NCBI GenBank assembly: GCA_947044365.1
Contig: OX345642.1
Location: 892,001 to 956,000, forward strand
Length of the DNA stretch: 64,000 bases
Reading direction: 5' to 3'
DNA from: Petrosia ficiformis
Lineage: Eukaryota; Porifera; Demospongiae; Haplosclerida; Petrosiidae
Made by a program: the position numbers and the translations under genes
The notes under the pieces: generated by a model
Told to the model about the DNA's origin: nothing
What the model saw: the letters and a program-made list of their open reading frames with translations, nothing else
Databases searched by the model: none
Shown: in pieces, positions 19,005 to 29,300 of the stretch
Layout: every line of letters starts with the position of its first letter
How positions within the stretch are numbered: the first letter of the stretch is position 1

Positions 19005-19943
19005 TCATTACAAGTAAATCTCCAGAGGAACCTTCAGGTGAAACTCCAGAGGAATCTTCAGGTGAAACTCCAGACAACTTCTCAACTGAAGAGTAATCTA
19101 CAATCACCTGACAGTTGAAGGAAACATATTTCATCAATTATGAAATATCTGGAAGACTCTATTGGTACTCATTTTAGTAAGTACCAATCAGGTTACATGA
19201 AAGATCCACTACTAACAAGTAACATTAACAATAAATCAATTACAAGATATTTTGAAGATTCTATTAGTAAACACAGATTAGATGACACAAAAAATCCAGT
19301 AACTATATACACAAACACAAGTAACATGAATATCCGTAAAAAAATAAACAACAAACACTTTTATAATTATACTTAATTTCTGATTCTTCATTTTGTATAT
19401 TTATACATTCATTTGTGGATAACGTACATCAAATTCCTGTATTATAAATACATTTTATTGAATAAAATTTTTCGATATCTAATTTGAGGGATTACATAAT
19501 AATTGAAATAATGGATAAAGCACATTATTATTGACTATTGATATTGTCTCAATTGTTTTAAACTTCACTTTGGGAGGAGATATCAGTACAACTTGAGCTG
19601 ATCCTCTCAAAGTAATCCATCTTGTTTTATTGGAGATGCACCACTGACTCCTCAGTCTTTTCTTTCTTTAGTGATCTACTCTAGTAATGAAGTAATCTAT
19701 TTCTGCTACTATTCAAAATTCCCGCCATTGAGTTGACTTTAATGGGTGTGGTAAAGCAAAGCAGTTCTTCTCCTCCCTCAGATTATGCTCTGTTCACTGT
19801 TCAGTCAGAATCTGTTCAGATGATATATCATGTGATAGACTATGGGTGTGACTAGTATGTGATCTCTGGTGATCTGATGGAATTTGTACTGTGAGATGAT
19901 GTATACAATATATCTTATTGATATTTATTCAGAAAGTGAGGTA

Positions 19944-20093
19944 GGATCAACTGACAAGAATGGCACCTCATTAATATTCATAAAAACTACATTTCCAATG
20001 CATGTATTAGTTTGGTTTATACTAATACATGAGTTGGACTGAGGTGTGGTATAGTATGATCATTAACAAGGTGCCGTTCTTGTCAGTTGATCC
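19944..20093. mobile_element. 150-bp MITE, copy in the A unit
   Basis: The ends are inverted: GGATCAACTGACAAGAATGG at 19944 and the complementary TTCTTGTCAGTTGATCC ending at 20093. The identical insertion is at 52510-52659, so it predates the A/C duplication. Confidence 0.8.
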
Positions 20094-20504
20094 ATGTGGT
20101 AGTTTTTTTTCTATGAGGAGGTGTAGCATTATCAGTAGTCTTACTTGGTGAATTCAGTGTGCATACGCAAGAAAGAACCTTGTGTCTAGTCACAGGAACA
20201 TAGTCCCTAATGCATGGACTGACAGAAATAGATTGTAAATGTCTTGTTTGTGAAATAACTCATAATTAGGATCATATTTGTGTTGGAAACCATAATGTTC
20301 ATATTTGAATAACGTTAAGCACATTTATGAATAGTTATTAGTTAATATCTACTTTCACTCATCATCAATTATGTTTGTAATTCTGATAACCTGTTACTAA
20401 TTTATTTTTAACAAATGTATTAAGTGATTGCAGTAGTATTAGTACTATATAGCCAACATCAATCTTTATTTTTAAAATCTATTTTCCCAAATAACATTTG
20501 ATTC

Positions 20505-20912
20505 GTACATAATTATACATGTACACCTAATCACAGTTGATCTGTACATAATTATACATGTACACCTAATCACAGTTGATCTGTACATAATTATACATGT
20601 ACATCTAATCACAGTTGATCTGTACATAATTATACATGTACACCTAATCACAGTTGATCTGTACATAATTATACATGTACACCTAATCACAGTTGATCTG
20701 TACATAATTATACATGTACATCTAATCACAGTTGATATGTACATAATTATACATGTACATCTAATCACAGTTGATATGTACATAATTATACATGTACATC
20801 TAATCACAGTTGATATGTACATAATTATCCATGTACATCTAATCACAGTTGATATGTACATAATTATACATGTACATCTAATCACAGTTGATATGTACAT
20901 AATTATACATGT
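20505..20912. repeat. 39-bp minisatellite, about 10-11 units
   Basis: The unit contains CATAATTATACATGTACA, CTAATCACAGTTGAT and CTGTA or ATGTA variants. The period of 39 is divisible by three and gives long repetitive ORFs on both strands (13-residue period), which are not accepted as genes. It begins just past the end of the A/C segmental duplication and is absent from the C unit. Confidence 0.92.
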
Positions 20913-20919
20913 ATACAGT

Positions 20920-21778
20920 TATACATACAGTATATAGTTATACACACACTGATATAGACACATGGATACACATAATTGTATCTTACATGAAGTATTTACT
21001 AAACACACCTGTTAAACCATGTCTTAGATACTCCAGGCCATTTAGGAGGGGTGGTGAGGGAGGCATTTGCCCCCCTTGATAAATTATCTAAATGAAGGCC
21101 TGGATACCTCATGTAATGTGGTCTTTGATGTCAGCTAATCGTTGTGCAAACTTAACCATATTCAAAAATAATTTAAAAATTTTCACTTATGACTGGTTTG
21201 GCAAGCTTGCTCACATGTATAATTATTATAATTATATTATAATCATACACACATATAAATACATGTATAAAATTGCATAGAATATAGTATAGAAGATTAG
21301 AAGTGAGAGCTTTTGGCATGGTGATATGATATTGAGTGGTATCAACTGATATTCCACCCTTCCTGTAGAGTGGTGTATTAAATATTTTAATGTAACACAA
21401 GGCTATAGGACAATAAAGGTGGAGACTTGGTTGGCCTCTTATAACATTAATAATCCACAAAGGATGGTACGTGTCACTTGAGTTAATTACTGCACTACAT
21501 GATATTTGCAAAACTTGTACAAGAACTGTTGAACAGTATCATGAATGGAAACACAAGTAACTATATTACTGTAATATGTTGTTGGGTTTCAGACACGAGA
21601 AAGTCATCAGCAATGCTGGATTATTGGTCTTCAAAAAGCAATCATAGGGATACTTTTGGCTCCACACATATATATAATTTATAATTGTATTTTGTTATCC
21701 CTTTATTGTTGTCTCCCTCCCTTCTCCTCCTCCTCCAACTCTTCCTCCTTTCTCCTCCTCCTTCTTCTTCTCTCTCAG
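20920..21778. other. Intergenic or intron sequence with dispersed repeats
   Basis: Contains a segment at about 20930-21250 that recurs, diverged, at 54.00-54.25 and 56.84-57.25 kb (motif GACTGGTTTGGCAAGCTTG). An AAAGCAATCATAGGGAT repeat end lies near 21640, and a CTCCTC-rich pyrimidine tract runs at 21715-21775 just before the first EGF exon. No coding exon is supported. Confidence 0.5.
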
Positions 21779-24700
21779 TCAATACAATGGTCAGTATCGA
21801 TGTCCTCGTGAGGTATCTACTATTGTTTGTGTACATGATGTTGAGTGTCTTGAACCAGATTGTTCAGGACATGGGTCATGTGACTTGGGTACATGTTCAT
21901 GTGACAGACCATGGATGGGACCAATATGTAATGTGTTGAATTGTTCAATGGCTAATTGTAGTGGTAAAGAAAAATGTCTAGATGGTAAGTGAGAGAGAGC
22001 GACAGAGAGAGACAAAGATTCAGAGCGAGAGAGAGAGAGACAGAGAAAAACCGAGAGAGAAAGAAACAGAGAGAGACAGAGACAGAGAAGGGAGGGAGGG
22101 AGGTAGAAAATAGGTTGTTATGAAGTACAATCTAATTTCCTTAGGTAAATGTCGGTGTGATCCTGGTTGGACAGGAAACTTTTGTGAAAAAAGTGAGACG
22201 AACAGACTATTAATAGTTAACAATATATTCATGTCATATATCCCATTATAGCTTGTCCTCATAATCATTATGGTACTGGTTGTAATAGTGTATGTTACTG
22301 TTTTGGTAAATCACATTGTGATCCAGTAAATGGTGACTGTATCTGTCCATCAGGTTATACTGGTTATGGATGCTGGGAAGGTATAATCTAAATTACAATA
22401 AAATTACATGTATGTACAAAAGTCCTCTTTGAATGGGTGTTTGTAAAACCTGGACTCTGGACTGGACTGGTAACTGTCAATTAATTAACTGAAACCACGT
22501 GGATCGGCTGTACCATGATGGTGGATGATGAAATAATAATTATATCAAGCGATGAAGATCTGGTGTTTGTACCAACCCGTTTAACGTAAAACCCAGGAAA
22601 TAGTTCGAGTAAAACCCAGGAAATAGGGTCCCTTGGTCGTACATCCTAGGGTTAGCTTTGTATCGGTAGGGTCCCCATCAGTGCAATAGAGAAGTTGGAT
22701 GCGCGAATCCAGTGAGCCACCTGCTACACTTATTGTGCATAATTAATGAGGTGTCGAATATTATAGTTGATCCGAGTCCAGTCCAGTCCAGAGTCCAGGT
22801 TTTACAAACCCCCTTTGAATCCATAAAATTAGTTAAACTTTGAATACATTATTGATGTAAGCACATACATGTACATTGTGTTAACTATCCTAGTGTGAAT
22901 TTGTATTAGGAAGGATCAGAGTTTTTGATACGTTTTGATGCATTGGCTCAACAATGGCTAGCAAGTGCACCATTGGGAATACATTTTGAGCCAATTAACT
23001 AAGAGTTAATGCTGTTAGTGATAATATAGTCATAATTCACTGCATCATCTGGCCCAAAGAGAGAACTATGCAGTGCCAAACAAGAAGCTCTTTGGGCTAA
23101 TGGTGTGCCATATGAGCTTATCAAAAACACTGGGAAGCAATATTATGATATCATGACAACAGGATTATCAGTATCCACGAGGCAGGATTATTGACACTTG
23201 GTCAAATGTAATCATAATTATATTTATTCTACTTATCACAGAATGTTCTGATGGATACTATGGAGTGAACTGTAAGAATAAGTGAGTTATTACATATAGT
23301 TATGTAATATTGAGTAATATCATATGATGTGTACTATCCCATAATATGTAAATATTATCTAATGAACTATGGTGGTCTATTTTGAATATCATTATATAGC
23401 TATTATCTGATTGGCTTATAAAGTCATGTGACTTGTTCTTATAAATATTATTTAATGAACTATGGTGGTCTATTTTGAATATCATTAGCTATTCCAGGAA
23501 TTTGTGCCACGCCCTTATGAATATTGATATATTAAAAATTATAATAATTATAATGACCTTTTCTTAATAGAATTACATGTATTGATTAGCAGTATCTTCA
23601 TGTAACCAACCACTACTATAAATAGAAACTGTTTGCTGTTATAAATATAAAACTGCTCTATCCTTATATAATATAATATAATGAAGTGATAATTGTTACA
23701 TGTCAATTGATATGTTAACTTACATGTACATACTCTCTCTCTCTCTGTATCTCTCTCTGTCTCTCTCAGATGTGATTATCCAGATTGTTCTGGACATGGT
23801 AAATGTTCTAAGACTAATGGATCATGTCATTGTGATCAGGTAAATGTACAAATATTAATTTTATATCTTCCTTATTCCTCTCCTATTCACACATGCACAC
23901 ACTAACATACATACATGTACACACACATGTACACACACATGTACACATGCACATGTGCATATACATGTACACATACATGTACACATACATGATGTACACA
24001 TACATGTACACATACATGTACATGTACACATACATGCACACATACACATACATGTACACATACATGTACATATACATGTACACTTACATGTACTTATATA
24101 TGTACACATATATGTACATATACATGTACACATACATGTACATGTACACATACATGCACACATACACATACATGTACACATACATGTACATATACATGTA
24201 CACTTACATGTACTTATATATGTACACATATATGTACATATACATGTACACATACATGTACATGTATACATACATGTACACATACATGTACACATACATA
24301 TACACATACATGTACACATACTTATACACATTCATATATACAGGGTTGGACAGGTGTTTCTTGTAATACAAATACTAATAAATCATTAGATGAACTCATC
24401 TCTTCATCTACACTACTCTTCTCTGATAATTCATTATCTATTTCACCATCTCCATTGCAACGTCACTATCTCCACTCACTATCTTCATCCTCTCTCTCTT
24501 CTCCTCAAACTAATGGTCCAGGAGTAATTTCAAGTGAACTATTATACTCACCATCAATAGATAATAATATGAAATGTAACAACAGATCAGATAATATGTA
24601 AGTAATGGTTTTAGCTAGTATTAATAATTATGGGTGTGGTCTTACACTAATATATACAATATATTTATGTGCCTATATCATAGATACGTGTATTTACACT

Positions 24701-25496
24701 AGAGCTGGGTGATAGTATTGCTATCACTATCACGATAGTGAATATATCGTGATAGTGCAGTCTGTATTGTTTGTACACTTATACTAAGAGCTTCATATAT
24801 ACAGTACACCCCTTAAATGGTTTAGTGTGAAGTTTAAACTGTAGATAAGAACATTGATTATGTTAATACTGAATAATGATTACTACCATACTATATATAC
24901 TTTATATGTACATGTATTAGTTATGTGTTAGTTGCTATTTTGTAGCATGGTTTAATGTAGTTAATATGTTCTTGATTAGTGTTCTCACTATTGTACTGGT
25001 TTTAATCCTGAACTATATAATTAATATTGATTAGTTAGTATGGGTGTGGTCATGTATACATACTCAACACATCAGGAGTGTTGTCCAAAGATGTCATCAA
25101 ATACTAAGATTACTTTTATGTTAATGTCATCTTTGGACATTATAGCATGTCAAATCCACTTTAAACTTCTTTAAGTTCTTTCTGTAGTGAACCTCTCATT
25201 AATAGTATATAATTCACAAATTATATATTAAAACTTCATATTCTCCATTCTTTAGAACTAAGCTTACCTCCAGTGACTATACAAAGAGTCAAACGGTTGC
25301 CATAGTGATCATTACATCATTAGGAACTATTATAATACATGTTGTATTATGTGTACTAAATGTATACTGTCGTAATGGAATGGGGGGTGTGGCTTTATCT
25401 AGAACAGAGATTAGGAGAGAATTGATGGAGAAAAGAGAATGGGAACAGCTAGTATTAGAGACTACTAAATGGAGTACTGACTCAATGGATGACTGA
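21779..25496 (+). CDS. EGF-repeat single-pass membrane protein, copy 2 (5' end not found)
   Basis: Seven phase-consistent exons: 21779-21984, 22145-22192, 22252-22380, 23242-23281, 23770-23839, 24344-24597 and 25256-25496, about 329 aa. EGF-like repeats run in series: CSGHGSCDLGTCSCDRPWMG, CRCDPGWTGNFC, CDPVNGDCICPSGYTG, CSDGYYGVNC and CSGHGKCSKTNGSCHCD. A Ser/Pro-rich juxtamembrane stalk, the membrane helix VAIVIITSLGTIIIHVVLCV and a 50-residue cytoplasmic tail (SRTEIRRELMEKREWEQLVL) follow. No signal-peptide exon was found upstream. It is predicted to be a surface adhesion or receptor-like protein with its C terminus in the cytosol. This is the only copy with an open full tail. Confidence 0.75.
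21985..22100. repeat. GA-rich microsatellite in an intron
   Basis: A run of GAGA/CAGAGA units directly after the donor at 21985. Confidence 0.85.
22435..22812. mobile_element. 378-bp hAT-type MITE with 8-bp target-site duplication
   Basis: Inverted ends of about 36 bp contain GTTTGTAAAACCTGGACTCT. The flanks 22427-22434 and 22813-22820 are both CTTTGAAT. It is inserted in the intron between EGF exons 3 and 4. Confidence 0.88.
22917..23132. mobile_element. hAT-type MITE, second copy of the 10949-11153 family
   Basis: The ends are CAGAGTTTTTGATACG and CTTATCAAAAACACTG. The interior matches 10949-11153 (GAGCCAATTAACTAAGAGTT). The flanks share only part of an 8-bp duplication. Confidence 0.75.
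23340..23530. repeat. Dispersed intronic repeat, duplicated
   Basis: AATGAACTATGGTGGTCTAT occurs twice here (about 23361 and 23455) and again near 54.79, 54.86, 56.42, 57.85 and 59.82 kb. Each copy sits in the same position relative to EGF exons. It marks duplicated introns, not a gene. Confidence 0.7.
23884..24338. repeat. GTACACATACAT minisatellite with a perfect 120-bp tandem
   Basis: It fills the intron between EGF exons 5 and 6. Positions 24001-24120 and 24121-24240 are identical, and the match continues about 26 nt further. The array yields long repeat ORFs on both strands that are not genes. Sister arrays occur at 55.1-55.3, 58.2-58.26 and 60.29-60.52 kb. Confidence 0.92.
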
Positions 25497-25885
25497 TGTA
25501 GTTAGTATATATACATGTGATAATCACATGACTTAGGCATGTATTGTATTTTATGTACGTATAGTTGAAAAATTTGGTGAATTTTTTTTATATTCTTATC
25601 TAGCTATATAGTTAGAGACCACACACTTGTTTTGTTTTGGTGTGACCTCAAATGCTATTAAATTCATTATCCTTTAATAATATACATGATATTATGAATA
25701 TTATAATCAAATTCAATTCAGAGTCGTCTTCTGACCTTATTTGGTCAAAATGAAGTTGCTTGGGTAGTGCCACATTTCTCTCGTCCAGAAACGTGATATA
25801 TAATTATAAAATGTGTCATTTATTACCTTATTAGGAATAAAATATTAATAGTAACACATTTAAATAATATTCATGATTCTAAAGT

Positions 25886-25949
25886 TATAAAAGACAGCAA
25901 CTGAAGTTTGCAACTCTGCAGTATTGCAGATGCAAGACACATTTGAAAG
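25886..25949 (+). promoter_or_regulatory. TATA-like box and leader exon of gene B
   Basis: TATAAAAG at 25886 is followed by a short leader ending CATTTGAAAG at 25949 with donor GTTTGTTACC. The leader contains a stop in the frame that would join exon 2, so it is taken as 5' UTR. A homologous arrangement (TATAAAAAG, leader ending CGTTGAAAG, donor GTTTGCTAC) precedes the membrane gene at 61.68-61.75 kb. Confidence 0.5.
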
Positions 25950-26026
25950 GTTTGTTACCAATCAATATCATACTTCTCATTGACTATAGATAATGTATTC
26001 TATTCATGCAGAAATTGAGAATAAAC

Positions 26027-26350
26027 ATGGAGCAGAATACTAGTTCAAAATTAGATACTAGTTCAGAACCCACTTCAAACACTCCATCAGTAGCTAGTAG
26101 ACCAACAGAAAGTGATCTAGATCTTGAGCTTGTAGAGTTAGTACATTGGCAGAGATTTGCTACCCACTTACCAAATCTTACAAGAGCAGATATTGAAGAA
26201 ATTAAAGTAAATAATCCGCAAAATGTTAAACAACAGAAACTCGACCTTTTTGGAACATGGTTACGAAAATCTTCTGATGCAACATGGAATGATGTTATAT
26301 CAGCACTAGAGAAAGTAGAAGAAAAGAGACTAGCAAATACTCTCAGAAAG
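26027..26350 (+). CDS. Gene B Death domain 1
   Basis: The ATG at 26027 lies 15 nt inside the exon. The Death core is LVHWQRFATHLPNLTRADIE, then GTWLRKSSDATWNDVISALE. The exon ends at LRK in phase 0. The intron after it (62 nt) is a near copy of the intron after the leader exon, showing that exon plus intron were duplicated. Confidence 0.8.
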
Positions 26351-29300
26351 GTTTGTTAGTGATCAATACTATATCATACTTGTCATTGACTAATGTTAAT
26401 TCTATCCATACAGAAATTGAGGGTAAATAAGCAGAATACTAGTACAGAATCAGAAGTTATCGACTTGGACACCTCATCAGTACTTAGCAAGCCAATTGTA
26501 AATGAACTATGTTCTGAGCTTACAGATTTAGTAGACTGGCAGATTTTTGCTGCCTATTTACCAAATATTACCAATACCGATATCAGACAAATTGAGCATG
26601 ATAATCGTAAACTAGCACAACAAAAACTTGACCTTTTTGGAACGTGGTTAGAAAGATGTTCTAATGCTTCATGGGAACATGTTATAATAGCTCTTAAAAA
26701 ATCAAAAAAGAATGCTCTAGCGGATGCTATAAAAACGAAATTTGACGTAGATGTGCAAAGAGTTTCAAATGCAACAGAGGCTCACAATCACGCTCAACCT
26801 GCCAATCAGGAAGTGCATCTGTCATCAGAAGAAGGGTCTGAAGAGTATGTTGTAGAAGAAATAAAAAAGCTTCAACGATCTTTCCTTTCATTAGTTAGAG
26901 ATATTCGTTGCAAGCTTGATGAGTTAGTTAAATCAGGCAAACTTTTACTTCATGATATAGCAGCTTATATTGAAGAGGCACATGTCCGTATCAGGGGATT
27001 AACTAAATTGAATACAATAGACGAGTTATTTGAAGCTATTCGTCCACTATTCGATTATCTTGACTGTGAACTACTAGAAATGATCGCAGAGAATTTTGTA
27101 CATATTGACGATATTACACATCAAGTAAAATCACATAATGATAAGGTAAAGCTTTTCAAACGTACCGCACCTATCAAAGATTTAAAGAATAAATTACAAC
27201 AATATACAAGCATACCCAATATTTCAGACATGCCAGTAACTGTTGGACTCCAAACTAACTGGGGAAGAGTTACATTAGATGCTATTGAAATACTAGTACG
27301 AAATCTTCTACAATACCAGCATGAAGTTAGAATCCTTCTGGTGTATAAGTCTGGATCAATACCTGTAAGTAATTATTAGCAAAGATAATATTCAGATATA
27401 ACATTTAAATTCTACACCATTTATGGAAGAGTTGTGTTATGTTAGTGAACTAGTACAGCATCTATATACTAAGTTTGTAGTAAAGTTGGACCCTGTTCTG
27501 GATCACTAGTACATATATATATGATAGATATATCTACTGTCAATTACATAGCTACATAGCTTTGTCCTTAGGAGCATTTAAGTTAGGTTATTTGAGAGTA
27601 TTAAAAACTAAAATGTGTAAGTGAAAATGCAAAGTTTAAGTGAAGAAGAGCTTTGCTAGTCTCCCTGTTTACCCCTTCCCCCTGTACTAGCCCCTGAGCC
27701 AAAGGCATACTCTGCAGGAAGCTAACTAAAGTTGATATTTAGGAAATGCTACTATTACTTGTCCATATTTGGAGGCTTTGTGTGACTCAATATTAACTTA
27801 TTGTTATGCAAATAGCATGACCTTTTCACATGTATAATTATTAGAGACATACCTAGCCAGACTTACAATTTAACAGTAAAATCATTACAGTTAGTGTGCA
27901 ATGATGTAATTGTATAATGTAACACTGAAAAGTGTACATATGAGATCTTAACTATTACCGGTACCTATTATCCACTTTAGGTTTATCTCCTCAATAATCC
28001 ATATATAGTGTACAAGTGTAGGAACTCAAGGAATGTTATGCATACATTTATTCTGTTTGATACAAGACAAAATAACATCCACTACTTATAAAAATGTAAC
28101 AATTGTGCAAGTGAAGTAATCCATAGCTTCATTGACAACATGCCTCCAACACCATACCTTTATGCTTTCCAACCTGATCCAAAGCCTGTGTGTAAAGTGT
28201 GATAAATTTAAACTACTCATTGGGAGTAGCTATGTTTCAAAAAATGTTGCAATTAAGAGATTCCACTTAGATAATTTTCGACTCGTAACTTGGTTTAAAA
28301 AATTATAACATGTATGTGACATCATTGGGCCACACCTACCAACACTTTGGGTACAACACTGACACAAGTGATATCATAATTATGTGCAATTTTAACTGCT
28401 AAGCAAATAGTATCACAAACAATAGTGACTGATATTAATTATACAGCAGACTGATATAATTATGTATTACTAGTAAAACAGAATTTTGCATGTTAGTATG
28501 AAACTTTATGACTGAAGGTCCTTGTCATGGGATATTAGGTTTACAAAGTAAATTATACATTTTTATTTCATTGTTTATTATCTCACATATTTTAAGTAAT
28601 TTCATCCTCACAATAGTTTAAATCAGATGAAGAGTTACTGCAGCGGACTGTTGCGATGGAAGAGAAAGACAGGATGATCACACTGTTGAAAAAAGAAGTA
28701 GATCATTTGAAAATAGGTGAATTAAATTAGTGCCTGAAGTATATTGATATAATTTTGAAAGGCATATTATTATGTTTAAAGGTTTAAACTAAATTGACTA
28801 TTCAACTATCAATGTCATTATTCCTTTTCAGATGAGAGGGATATAGAGCTATTTATAGAAGAATGTAAAAAAGGAGAAATAAAGATTCATCCTTTTAAAT
28901 GTATCTTCAGTGGTTTACCCCGTGTTGGTAAGACATCCTTTTTGTCACGTTTACAAGGAAAGAAACCACTTGATGATAATCCAAGTACAGGTATCGAACG
29001 TCCTGTATCAATTAATTTTGCTGCAGCAATAATCAACAAAATGGGGAAATGGGTGCATACTGATAATGTCCTAGAGGAAGGATATCTTTTATTACAACAT
29101 GTGAAACAACTAAACGCTTATTCATCTGGAGAGGCCATTACAGATACTTCAGAAGATTCTTCAGATGACTCTTCAGATCACTGCGATAAGCTTAAAGTGA
29201 AGGACTCTTTAGATCACTTCAACAAGCCTGTAGAGACTGCTTCTTCTATTAAGTCTTCAGGAGATAATGAGACCACCAATTCCAAGGAAATGGAACAACA

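Noticed and set aside
20505..20912. CRISPR-like array
   Set aside because: Repeats are directly adjacent with no spacers, in a eukaryotic genome.
20472..20937. Long repeat ORFs on both strands (13-residue period)
   Set aside because: Created by a 39-bp tandem repeat with a period divisible by three; no splice context or normal composition.
23861..24389. Cys/Met/Tyr and His/Val repeat ORFs of 140-157 codons
   Set aside because: Artefacts of the 12-bp minisatellite in an intron; several frames are open at once.
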